Positions 45,413-61,108 of a DNA stretch of 64,000 bases are shown in pieces (position 1 is the stretch's first letter; every line of letters starts with the position of its first letter). Source of the DNA: Flavobacteriales bacterium (GTDB lineage: Bacteria; Bacteroidota; Bacteroidia; Flavobacteriales_F; PHOS-HE28); the NCBI GenBank assembly GCA_016712535.1, contig JADJQW010000002.1:992001-1056000 (forward strand). The letters run 5' to 3'. Below the pieces are notes generated by a model. The model saw nothing but the letters and a program-made list of their open reading frames with translations. It was not told where the DNA came from and did no database searches. A program made the position numbers and the translations under genes.

Positions 45413-46111
45413 ATGAGCACCATCACCAAGAAGCGTAAGACGGCGTTGAGCAAGTTCGACACCGCCAAGATCTACAGTCTCCCGGAGGCTGCGCAGATCG
45501 TGAAGCAAGTGAGCACCACCAAGTTCGACGCCACCGTGGATATCGCGGTGCGCTTGGGCGTGGACCCCAAGAAGAGCACCGAAATGGTGCGCGGAACCGT
45601 GAGCCTGCCTCATGGCACCGGCCGTACCGTGAACGTCCTGGTGCTGGCTGACCCCGCCAAGTGCGAGGAAGCCTTAGCTGCCGGCGCGGATATGGCTGGC
45701 CTCGATGATTATGTGGATAAGATCAAAGGCGGCTGGACCGCTGTTGATGTGATCATCTGCACCCCAGCCGTGATGGCGAAGGTGGGCGCGCTGGGCCGTG
45801 TGCTCGGTCCTCGCGGCCTGATGCCCAACCCCAAGACCGGCACCGTGACCATGGATGTGGCCAAGGCCGTGAAGGAGGTGAAGGCGGGCAAGATTGATTT
45901 CAAGGTGGACAAAGCCGGGATCATCCACGCGGTGATCGGCAAGGCCTCCTTTGATGCGGCCAAGCTCAGCGAGAACGCCCACGAGCTGTTGCAGACACTG
46001 GTGAAGCTGAAGCCCAGCACTGCGAAGGGCGCCTACATCAAGAGCATCACCGTGAGCAGCACCATGAGCCCAGGCGTGAAGGTTGATACACGAACCGTCC
46101 AAGTGGCTTAA
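45413..46111 (+). CDS. rplA: 50S ribosomal protein L1
   Basis: 232 residues; forms the L1 stalk and usually represses its own operon. RGTVSLPHGTGRTVNVLVLA, GRVLGPRGLMPNPKTGTVT and the C-terminal PSTAKGAYIKSITVSSTMSP motifs are present. I use the ATG at 45413; an in-frame codon at 45371 lies inside rplK. Confidence 0.99.
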   Translation: MSTITKKRKTALSKFDTAKIYSLPEAAQIVKQVSTTKFDATVDIAVRLGVDPKKSTEMVRGTVSLPHGTGRTVNVLVLADPAKCEEALAAGADMAGLDDYVDKIKGGWTAVDVIICTPAVMAKVGALGRVLGPRGLMPNPKTGTVTMDVAKAVKEVKAGKIDFKVDKAGIIHAVIGKASFDAAKLSENAHELLQTLVKLKPSTAKGAYIKSITVSSTMSPGVKVDTRTVQVA

Positions 46112-46124
46112 TCCCTGAACGACC

Positions 46125-46679
46125 ATGGCAACCCGCATCCAGAAAGACGAGGCCATCGCTGAGCTCGTGACCGAGATCAAGGCCACCAATGTGCTCTACC
46201 TGACCGACGCCAGCGCCCTGAACGCTGAGACCACCAGCCAATTGCGACGAGCCTGCCATACGCAGGGCATCCGCATGAAGGTGGTGAAGAACACCCTTCT
46301 TCAGAAGGCGATGGAGCGCATCGAGGACAAGGACTACAGCGCATTGTTCCCCACCCTGGCCGGACAGACCGCTGTGATGTTCGCCGAGAAAGGCAACACG
46401 CCCGCCAAGCTGATCCAGGAATTCCGGAAGAAGAACCCCGGAGCGAAGGACTCGGTGCCCAAGCCTCAGCTCAAGAGCGCATGGATCGATGAAGCCGTCT
46501 TCATTGGCGACGATCAGGTGGCCATGCTGGCCAAGCTCAAGGGCAAGGATGAGCTCATCGGAGACATCATCGCTCTGCTCCAGAGCCCGATCAAGAATGT
46601 CATCGGCGGCCTGCAGGGCAGCGGTGGCCAGAAGATCGCCGGCTTGGTGAAGGCACTCGAAGAGCGCGCCCAGGCATAA
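46125..46679 (+). CDS. rplJ: 50S ribosomal protein L10
   Basis: 184 residues; base of the L7/L12 stalk. TSQLRRACHTQGIRMKVVKN and the C-terminal helix that binds L7/L12 dimers are seen. Followed by a small hairpin at 46690-46712 before rplL. Confidence 0.98.
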   Translation: MATRIQKDEAIAELVTEIKATNVLYLTDASALNAETTSQLRRACHTQGIRMKVVKNTLLQKAMERIEDKDYSALFPTLAGQTAVMFAEKGNTPAKLIQEFRKKNPGAKDSVPKPQLKSAWIDEAVFIGDDQVAMLAKLKGKDELIGDIIALLQSPIKNVIGGLQGSGGQKIAGLVKALEERAQA

Positions 46680-46689
46680 GAGATACCGA

Positions 46690-46712
46690 GAGCGTTCGCC
46701 CGGCGGACGCTC
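46690..46712 (+). other. Hairpin in the rplJ-rplL gap
   Basis: GAGCGTTCG (46690-46698) / CGGACGCTC (46704-46712), one G-U pair, 5-base loop. It may be a processing or attenuation site that helps set the rplL excess over rplJ; purely positional inference. Confidence 0.45.
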
Positions 46713-46770
46713 CCACGAACGCGTTACGCACAGTCCGCTTCCACGAACTAACCGCAACAACCCCCGAACA

Positions 46771-47148
46771 ATGGCAGACATCAAATCACTTGGCGACCAG
46801 CTCGTCAACCTCACCGTGAAAGAGGTGAACGAACTCGCCACTTACCTGAAGGACGAGTACAAGATCGAACCGGCTGCTGCAGCCGTAGCCGTGGCTGCTG
46901 GCCCCGCCGCTGGCGGTGGCGCTGCTGCTGAAGAGAAGACCAGCTTCGACGTGATCCTCAAGGCCGGCGGAGCTAACAAGCTCGCCGTGGTGAAGCTCGT
47001 GAAGGAGCTCACCGGCCTGGGCCTGAAAGAGGCCAAGGACCTGGTGGACGGCGCTCCCAAGCCGCTGAAGGAAGGCGTGTCCAAGGCGGACGCCGAGAGC
47101 CTGAAGCAGCAACTCACGGAAGCCGGCGCCGAAGTTGAGGTTAAGTAA
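46771..47148 (+). CDS. rplL: 50S ribosomal protein L7/L12
   Basis: 125 residues: N-terminal dimerisation helices, Ala/Gly-rich hinge (AAAAVAVAAGPAAGGGAAAE) and the C-terminal factor-binding domain with KLAVVKLVKELTGLGLKEAK. Acidic overall. Confidence 0.99.
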   Translation: MADIKSLGDQLVNLTVKEVNELATYLKDEYKIEPAAAAVAVAAGPAAGGGAAAEEKTSFDVILKAGGANKLAVVKLVKELTGLGLKEAKDLVDGAPKPLKEGVSKADAESLKQQLTEAGAEVEVK

Positions 47149-47167
47149 GAACCTCAGCCTTTCCGCA

Positions 47168-47218
47168 TCACTGCGGCGTGGGAGGGTCCCGCACGGGACC
47201 TTCCCCGCCGTGCTGTGA
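47168..47218 (+). terminator. Large hairpin between rplL and rpoB (partial terminator or processing site)
   Basis: Core GGGTCCCG/CGGGACC (47184-47200), flanked by CGGCG/CGCCG and an outer TCAC/GTGA; only ATTACG follows, with no T tract. In many bacteria an attenuator or RNase III site sits here to lower rpoBC relative to ribosomal proteins. Confidence 0.6.
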
Positions 47219-47337
47219 TTACGCGGACCTATCACGGCGCCTAGCGCCGCCGCCGCCCGCGCCCAGATCCAGCGCGGTTCGGCCAGCATCAATGAGGATC
47301 AACGAAACGCACGTCTTCCATTCCCCGATCACCCCAC

Positions 47338-51156
<3,819 letters not shown>

Positions 51157-51205
51157 CCCCATCGGTAGCAGTTGTCCGAAAGAACGTAAGCACATCCGCG
51201 AGCAC

Positions 51206-55504
<4,299 letters not shown>

Positions 55505-55529
55505 CCCAGGAGCGTTCAGTTAGCGAGTC

Positions 55530-55562
55530 AGCGAGCGGCGAGTCCTGGACTTGCCGCTCGCT
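55530..55562 (+). terminator. Strong hairpin after rpoC
   Basis: AGCGAGCGGCGAGTCC (55530-55545) faces GGACTTGCCGCTCGCT (55547-55562): 16 positions with one G-U pair and almost no loop. No T tract follows, so termination is likely but not certain; the near-perfect palindrome could also be a dispersed repeat. Confidence 0.6.
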
Positions 55563-55595
55563 GCTTGAACCTTGCCGCTCCATCAATGGAACATC

Positions 55596-55916
55596 ATGGC
55601 TGACCAGAAAGACCAACCCCGCCCCAACCAGCTGAACATCGAGATCAGCGAAGAGGTGGCTGACGGCGTTTACAGCAATCTCGCGATCATCACCCACAGC
55701 AACTCCGAGTTCGTGCTCGATTTCGTGCGCGTGATGCCCGGTGTGCCCAAGGCCAAGGTGCGCTCGCGCATCCTGCTCACGCCGCAGCATGCGAAGCGCC
55801 TCATGCGCGCCCTCGCCGATAACATCGGCAAGTTCGAGCAGGTGCATGGCCCCATCCGCGATACCGAGATGCCCGAGATCCCGATGAACTTCGGCGGCCC
55901 GGCCGCTCAGGCGTGA
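55596..55916 (+). CDS. DUF3467 family protein
   Basis: A 106-residue protein with NQLNIEISEEVADGVYSNLA, EFVLDFVRVMPGVPKAKV and RILLTPQHAKRLMRALADNI: the DUF3467 pattern. Function unknown. It follows rpoC in many Bacteroidota. The ATG at 55596 is preferred over an upstream in-frame codon inside the hairpin region. A bidirectional terminator follows. Confidence 0.88.
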   Translation: MADQKDQPRPNQLNIEISEEVADGVYSNLAIITHSNSEFVLDFVRVMPGVPKAKVRSRILLTPQHAKRLMRALADNIGKFEQVHGPIRDTEMPEIPMNFGGPAAQA

Positions 55917-55935
55917 CCTGCGCATAGCCGGTCAC

Positions 55936-55964
55936 GAAGCCCTCCTTCACCGAGGGCTTCTTCG
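55936..55964. terminator. Bidirectional terminator
   Basis: GAAGCCCTC (55936-55944), 7-base loop, GAGGGCTTC (55952-55960), then TTCGTT; lies between converging genes. Confidence 0.8.
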
Positions 55965-55970
55965 TTCCGG

Positions 55971-56210
55971 TCAGAGCCGCATCGCTTTCATGCGCTGAGC
56001 AACGCCCGCATCGGCGCACAGCTTCCGCAGCTCGCGCTCCACGTGCTTCGCGTAACCATCGCTTGCATAGCCGTGCTCGATCAGATGCAGTTCGAGCACC
56101 AGGCCATCCACGGCTTCCCACAACGCTTCGTCCGGCCGAAGGCCCCAAGGGAGCAGCGTGTAATCGCCCTTCACGGATTCGTAAGCGTCGAGCAGGTCGT
56201 GCGTGATCAT
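55971..56210 (-). CDS. Small conserved-looking hypothetical protein
   Basis: 79 residues, MITHDLLDAYESVKGDYTLL then PWGLRPDEALWEAVDG and HVERELRKLCADAGV: soluble, helical, acidic N-terminal half. The ATG overlaps the stop of the patatin gene (ATGA), which decides this start over an in-frame codon at 56264 within that gene. Family not recognised. Confidence 0.6.
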   Translation of the reverse strand: MITHDLLDAYESVKGDYTLLPWGLRPDEALWEAVDGLVLELHLIEHGYASDGYAKHVERELRKLCADAGVAQRMKAMRL

Positions 56211-58489
56211 TCGTGCTGCCGCTGATTGAAGAGGATGTAGCCGAAGTTGAGGCTCCAGGCCCAAGGCTCCCGCAACTGGTCGAAGTAACTGAGGTTGAAC
56301 CAGACCGGCCCGATCGGGCTCTGGTAGATGAGCGAGCCGGAACCGATGTAATAGCGCTCGGTGAAGGCAGGGGCGGTTGTGCCTTCATTGCCTTCGCCCC
56401 GCACGATGGGCTCGTAAGGCTGGAACACGTACGCTTCGAGCCGCAGGTCGAGGCGCTCACGCGCCACCGCGATGATCGACCGCAATCCGCCGGCGATGTA
56501 CTTGGGGGCGCGGAACTGCTCCATGAAGTATGTGCGGCTCTCGGGAGTTGGCTCGAACGCAGGCGCCCGGATGATGCTGGCCGTGTAGTTCTGGAACATC
56601 GGCATGGTGCTGTACACGCCTTCGGCAAGCACGCCGAATCGCACCTTCCCGCGCGGAAGGAGATACTGGTCCCATTGCGCCTTCACCGAGAACCAATCAT
56701 GCTGGTCAAGGAATCGCTGGCCCGGCTCCGTTTGCGTGCTCCCGGCAACCGTGCGCTCCTTCCCGGAGTAGCCGCGAATGCAGAGGCTCAAGGCCTCGCC
56801 GGCATTGGGGTGCTGCTTGCGGTTGAGCGAGTTGCGCGTTAGGAACAGGCCGCTCGTTCCGTAATCGAAGTAAGTGACGTCGCTCGTATCACGGCCGGTG
56901 AAGGCGTCGGTCTGGTAATAGCTGTCGCGCGTTTCGGCCACCTTGGCATCGAAGCGGATCAGTCCCTTGTTGCCCATGCCAATGCCTGCGTTCAGGCCGC
57001 CCCAGGTCTCCTTCATCACCACGAAGCTGGGCTGCACTTCATCGAAGAAGGTGCTGAAGCTGCTGAAGTAGTCCCAGCGCTGAAGGGCGAATACCGGCTC
57101 CAGGTACATGGGAACGCGCGTGGCCAGATCGCTGCGCACGCGCACATGGGCCGATTGGTAATACTTGCCGAAGTATGAACTGGCCTGAGCGTACATGCTC
57201 GCGCGGCTGAGGAGATTGTAGCGCAACGCGACCATGCCGGTGTTGATGGGGCGCGAGGAGAACATGCCCCCGAAGCGCACCTCCAGCCGCTTCTGGCGCT
57301 TCGCCGTGAGCGTGAGGTCGTAACGGCTGGTCGCGGCGTTGAAAGTGGCCCGCGGATGCATGAAGGCGATGTTGTTATCCGCGAGCAGGCGGAAGTACGC
57401 GCGCTTGAGATTCTCAGCCTCGAGAGGTTTTCCGGAGCGGTCCACCACGCGAGAGGCGTAGCGCGTGGCGGAGCGCCGCAGGCCGACGATGCTCACTTGG
57501 TCGAACAGCAGCTTGGGCATGCGCGCGCGGAAGGCCATGCGTCGTGCCCGCAATCGGTCCGGATCAGCACGTGCATGGATCTGCGCAAGGATCTCCGGCA
57601 TGCGTTCCTGAGCTGCACGGTACCCATCGTCGATGGCTCGCCCGGGATCCGAGAAGTCGAAGAGCGAGACTTCGGTGCGGGGCTCGATGATCACGCCGTT
57701 CTCGCAGATCACGGAGAAATTGGTGGGCTCCTGCATCATGGCCCGCAACTGGCTCACCAGGTCGTCTTCGTCGGGGGGCGATGAATTGCTGCTCACGTTG
57801 CTCCCGATGATCAGGTCAGGGAAGAAATCAGAGTACATCACGTCGCTCGGGAAGTTGTTGTACAGCCCGCCGTCCATCATCAGGTGGCCGTCGACGCGGA
57901 TGGGTTTGAAATAGAACGGATAGCTCATGCTCGCTCGCACGGCCAATGCCAGGTCCCCTTTTCGGAACACCACCGAACGTTGCGCGGTGATGTCGCTGGC
58001 CACGCACCGGAAAGGCACGAAGAGGCTGTCGAGGTTGTAGCCCGAGGCCGCCGCAGCAGGGGCGAAGCCGCGCATCTGTTCGAAATCGAGCAGGGCAGGG
58101 CTGCGCAGGTTGGTCGGCAAGGAGGTCTGGATCAGCGTATCCACATCGAAGCGCAGGTTGATCAGGGAGGCGTCTGGACGGTCCTGCTTGAAGTAGTACG
58201 TGTGCTTGGCCTCTGGGCCGCCCTCGGCCATGATGCGGTAGAGGTCGGTGCGGAAGAGCGAATCCATCTCCGCCGGTGAATAGCCTGATGCATACATGGC
58301 CCCTACCAACGCGCCCATGCTGCTGCCGGTGATGCAATCGATGGGAATGCCATTCTCTTCCAGCGCTTTCAGCACGCCGATGTGGGTCATGGCCGTGGCG
58401 CCGCCGCCGCTGAGCACCACGCCAACGCGCTGGCCCTGCATGCGCGCAACGGCGAGCAGGAGCAGGACGGCGGTCAAGAGGCGGTGCAT
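56207..58489 (-). CDS. Patatin-like phospholipase with C-terminal outer-membrane barrel
   Basis: 760 residues: signal peptide (MHRLLTAVLLLLAVARMQGQ), patatin domain about residues 21-330, a POTRA-like linker (KLLFDQVSIVGLRRSATRYA) about 340-430, and a surface-antigen (Omp85-type) 16-strand barrel to the C-terminus. Catalytic features: oxyanion loop SGGGATAMTHIG, nucleophile elbow GSSMG (Ser 57) and catalytic Asp 206 in MMDGGLYN. This is the layout of PlpD-type (type Vd) proteins; in Bacteroidota the enzyme may stay on the barrel. Likely hydrolyses phospholipids. The ATG at 58489 gives the signal peptide. Confidence 0.9.
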   Translation of the reverse strand: MHRLLTAVLLLLAVARMQGQRVGVVLSGGGATAMTHIGVLKALEENGIPIDCITGSSMGALVGAMYASGYSPAEMDSLFRTDLYRIMAEGGPEAKHTYYFKQDRPDASLINLRFDVDTLIQTSLPTNLRSPALLDFEQMRGFAPAAAASGYNLDSLFVPFRCVASDITAQRSVVFRKGDLALAVRASMSYPFYFKPIRVDGHLMMDGGLYNNFPSDVMYSDFFPDLIIGSNVSSNSSPPDEDDLVSQLRAMMQEPTNFSVICENGVIIEPRTEVSLFDFSDPGRAIDDGYRAAQERMPEILAQIHARADPDRLRARRMAFRARMPKLLFDQVSIVGLRRSATRYASRVVDRSGKPLEAENLKRAYFRLLADNNIAFMHPRATFNAATSRYDLTLTAKRQKRLEVRFGGMFSSRPINTGMVALRYNLLSRASMYAQASSYFGKYYQSAHVRVRSDLATRVPMYLEPVFALQRWDYFSSFSTFFDEVQPSFVVMKETWGGLNAGIGMGNKGLIRFDAKVAETRDSYYQTDAFTGRDTSDVTYFDYGTSGLFLTRNSLNRKQHPNAGEALSLCIRGYSGKERTVAGSTQTEPGQRFLDQHDWFSVKAQWDQYLLPRGKVRFGVLAEGVYSTMPMFQNYTASIIRAPAFEPTPESRTYFMEQFRAPKYIAGGLRSIIAVARERLDLRLEAYVFQPYEPIVRGEGNEGTTAPAFTERYYIGSGSLIYQSPIGPVWFNLSYFDQLREPWAWSLNFGYILFNQRQHE

Positions 58490-58500
58490 GCGGCGGTACG

Positions 58501-58508
58501 CAAAAGTA
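58501..58508 (-). promoter_or_regulatory. -7 box TACTTTTG upstream of the patatin gene
   Basis: TAnnTTTG on the minus strand, 11 bases before the start at 58489. Confidence 0.45.
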
Positions 58509-58561
58509 GCCTTGCACCATTCGTGCCTTTGCCGCCGATGTGATCCTTTGGCCGTTGCCAC

Positions 58562-59368
58562 TCAGGTCACGCACCCTTCGATCCGCAACGAGGCGATCAG
58601 CCCGCTGAAATAGGCTGGTGCTTTCAGTAAGCGGCTGCCGTACCAGCTGAAGGCCTCGCCATCGACCAGCCGCACCGGCGTGCCTGGGCAGATCATGTTG
58701 AGCTCAGCGATGTGCTTCTCCATGAAGGGGTATGGCTCTGATGAGAGCAGGATCACGTCCGGGTCGGCCTCCGCCACTTCCTGCGCGGTGATCTCCGGAT
58801 AGCGGGCATCGCCTTCATCGAAGACATTGATCAACCCGCAGCGCTTGAGCATATCGTCCACGAAAGTGCCATGACCGGCCACCATGAAGGGCGCACGCCA
58901 GATGAAGAACGCCACCGTGCGAGGCTCTTCCAAAGGTCGAAGGGTGGCGAAAGCTTGCCTTATGCCAGCAGTGATGGACACGGCTCTGGCCGTTGTTCCG
59001 GTGAGTTCGCCCGCGCGAAGGATCATGTCCAGCGCGCCCTCAAGATCACGCACATCACTCATCCACACCGGGAATTCCTTCTCCAGTTCATGGATGTCCT
59101 TCCGCTCGTTCTCTTCCTTGTTGCCGATGATCAAGTCCGGCTTCAGTGCGCGCACCTTCTCGATGTCCACCTTCTTGGTGCCGCCCACACGGTGCTTGGT
59201 CTTGAACCAGGTTTCCGGATGCACGCAGAACTTGGTGATGCCGACGACGCGGTCACCCAGGCCGAGGTCGTAGAGCAGTTCGGTTTGTGAAGGGACGAGG
59301 GAGATGATGCGCCGTGGCATATCTGGTGCTTCGACCTGGCGATCCATTTGGTCGATTAAGCGTGCCAT
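58562..59368 (-). CDS. BtuF-like (helical backbone) metal/cobalamin-binding protein without signal peptide
   Basis: 268 residues of the periplasmic binding-protein type: RRIISLVPSQTELLYDLGLG-DRVVGITKFC, ALKPDLIIGNKEENERKDI and the second lobe EVAEADPDVILLSSEPYPF. These are the blocks of BtuF/FecB-like receptors for cobalamin or iron compounds. There is no signal peptide in MARLIDQMDRQVEAPDMPRR, so it would be cytoplasmic, as for some stand-alone homologues; no transporter genes are adjacent. The Cys in TKFCVHP could bind a metal ligand (inference). Confidence 0.82.
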   Translation of the reverse strand: MARLIDQMDRQVEAPDMPRRIISLVPSQTELLYDLGLGDRVVGITKFCVHPETWFKTKHRVGGTKKVDIEKVRALKPDLIIGNKEENERKDIHELEKEFPVWMSDVRDLEGALDMILRAGELTGTTARAVSITAGIRQAFATLRPLEEPRTVAFFIWRAPFMVAGHGTFVDDMLKRCGLINVFDEGDARYPEITAQEVAEADPDVILLSSEPYPFMEKHIAELNMICPGTPVRLVDGEAFSWYGSRLLKAPAYFSGLIASLRIEGCVT

Positions 59369-59378
59369 GTTCGCCGGA

Positions 59379-59522
59379 CTATGGGTAAAGGAGGAAAGCC
59401 ATCAGAGAGACAATCAATACGAGCTTAAGTAGGCCAAGCCAAGCGTTGTCACGTGAGCGCCATTCCCGATAGACAGTCGTCCGCATACCGCTTATGCCTT
59501 TCCGTGCGAAACCCCCAAGCAT
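59379..59522 (-). CDS. Possible small membrane protein (47 residues)
   Basis: MLGGFARKGISGMRTTVYRE, then WRSRDNAWLGLLKLVLIV and SLMAFLLYP before TAG. One C-terminal membrane helix after a basic N-terminal part. The stop is 10 bases before the BtuF-like start on the same strand, and the frame stays open upstream to 59566, so TTG starts are also possible. Only ORF length, composition and position support it. Confidence 0.4.
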   Translation of the reverse strand: MLGGFARKGISGMRTTVYREWRSRDNAWLGLLKLVLIVSLMAFLLYP

Positions 59523-59574
59523 GTCCAACAAGGTCCAAGCCCCTTCAAAGACATCACCTAGATGGCTCCTCCGG

Positions 59575-60930
59575 TTACTTCAGCTTCCCGATGATATCCT
59601 GCTTCGTCAGGATCCCCAAGCCGTTCGGCATCTGCACGAGCACGGCCGGTGAGCCATTGCCCAATTTGCTGGCGATGTCCTCCAGAGTGGTATCCGCGCC
59701 GATCACGGGCAGGGCAGGGCCCATGACCACACGGGCCTTCTGCGTGCGCACATCGGCGTCCTCCAGGATCGCATCGAACAGCCGCGCATCGGTGATCGTA
59801 CCCACCGGGTTACCGTTCTCCATCACCGGCAACTGGTCGATGTTGTGCTTGCGCATGCGATCGATGGCGTAGAGCACGGGCTCTTCGGCTTCCACTGAGA
59901 TCAGCCCCAGGTCCTTGCCTTTGAGCAGGTCACCGGCGGTGGGCTTCTCTTCCACCAGGAAGCCGCGCTCCCGCATCCAGTCATCGTTGAACATCTTGCC
60001 CACGTAACGCGTGCCGTGGTCGTGGAAGATGATGACAACGACCTCCCCTTTCTTGAAGTTGTCCTTCAGTTGCAATAGGCCTGCCATGGCGCTGCCCGCG
60101 CTGTTGCCCACGAAGATGCCTTCGTCCTTCACGATCTTCCGGGTGAAGATCGCGGCGTCACGGTCGGTCACTTTCTCGAAGTGGTCGATGAGGTCCATGT
60201 CCACGTTCTTCGGCACGAAGTCCTCGCCGATGCCTTCGGTGATGTACGGGTAGATCTCGTTCTTGTCGAATATCCCGGTCTCCTTCAGCTTCTTGAAGAC
60301 CGAACCGTAGGTATCGATGCCCCAGACCTTCAGCTTGGGGTTCTTTTCCTTCAGGAAGCGTGCAGTGCCGCAGATGGTGCCGCCGGTGCCCACGCCAACT
60401 ACCAAGTGGTCCACCTTGCCGCCGGTCTGCTCCCAGATCTCAGGGCCAGTGCTCTCGTAGTGCGCCTGCGCATTGCTCGGATTGTCGTACTGGTTGGCCT
60501 TCCAGCTGTTCGGTGTCTCATTCACCAAGCGCGACGAGACCGAGTAATAGGAGCGGGGGTCTTCGGGATCCACGTTGGTGGGGCACACGATCACCTCGGC
60601 TCCGAAGGCGCGCAGGATATCGACTTTCTCCCGGCTCTGCTTATCGGTGGTGGTGAAGATGCACTTGTAGCCCTTGATGATGGCCGCAATGGCCAGGCCC
60701 ATGCCCGTGTTGCCGCTGGTGCCTTCGATGATGGTGCCACCGGGCTTCAGCAGGCCTGCCTTTTCCGCATCCTCCACCATCTTGATGGCCATGCGGTCCT
60801 TGATGCTGTTGCCGGGGTTGAAGGTCTCCACCTTGGCCAGCACGGTTGCGGCGACGTCCTTGGTGATCTTGTTCAGGCGAACCATGGGCGTATTGCCGAT
60901 GGTGGTGAGGATGTTCTCGTGGATCTTCAT
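59575..60930 (-). CDS. PLP-dependent cystathionine beta-synthase-like enzyme with two CBS domains
   Basis: 451 residues. The N-terminal PLP fold (1-320) has IGNTPMVRLNK, the PLP lysine Lys 44 in NPGNSIKDRMA, EGTSGNTGMGLAIAA and GVGTGGTICGTARFL; the C-terminal part (about 330-451) has two CBS domains (VLYAIDRMRKHNIDQLPVME, TTLEDIASKLG). This fits cystathionine beta-synthase (serine + homocysteine) and cannot be cleanly separated from O-acetylserine-type cysteine synthases. The ATG at 60930 gives the family N-terminus MKIHENILTTIGNTP. Confidence 0.92.
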   Translation of the reverse strand: MKIHENILTTIGNTPMVRLNKITKDVAATVLAKVETFNPGNSIKDRMAIKMVEDAEKAGLLKPGGTIIEGTSGNTGMGLAIAAIIKGYKCIFTTTDKQSREKVDILRAFGAEVIVCPTNVDPEDPRSYYSVSSRLVNETPNSWKANQYDNPSNAQAHYESTGPEIWEQTGGKVDHLVVGVGTGGTICGTARFLKEKNPKLKVWGIDTYGSVFKKLKETGIFDKNEIYPYITEGIGEDFVPKNVDMDLIDHFEKVTDRDAAIFTRKIVKDEGIFVGNSAGSAMAGLLQLKDNFKKGEVVVIIFHDHGTRYVGKMFNDDWMRERGFLVEEKPTAGDLLKGKDLGLISVEAEEPVLYAIDRMRKHNIDQLPVMENGNPVGTITDARLFDAILEDADVRTQKARVVMGPALPVIGADTTLEDIASKLGNGSPAVLVQMPNGLGILTKQDIIGKLK

Positions 60931-60938
60931 GGCGCTGG

Positions 60939-60946
60939 CGAAGGTA
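60939..60946 (-). promoter_or_regulatory. -7 box TACCTTCG upstream of the cystathionine beta-synthase-like gene
   Basis: TAnnTT(T/C)G, 8 bases before the start at 60930; the mRNA would be nearly leaderless. Confidence 0.45.
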
Positions 60947-60974
60947 GGATCGCCCAGCCGGTCGCGTAGGTGTA

Positions 60975-61105
60975 ACGTCACTCCGGAGCGCAGGAACTGC
61001 GGGGCCGTGGGCGACAGCGCATCCAGGGTCTCACGGAGCACGGAACGCAGTGATTGGTGGGATTCCGGGTCGCGCTGGCAGAGCCTCGCTTGCCTGGAGT
61101 GACGT
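60975..61105. repeat. Distant inverted repeat in the gap before the cystathionine beta-synthase-like gene
   Basis: ACGTCACTCC (60975-60984) and GGAGTGACGT (61096-61105) are perfect 10-base inverted repeats 111 bases apart, spanning most of the 178-base intergenic stretch. The rest of the gap shows nothing else I can name. Confidence 0.35.
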
Positions 61106-61108
61106 GCG

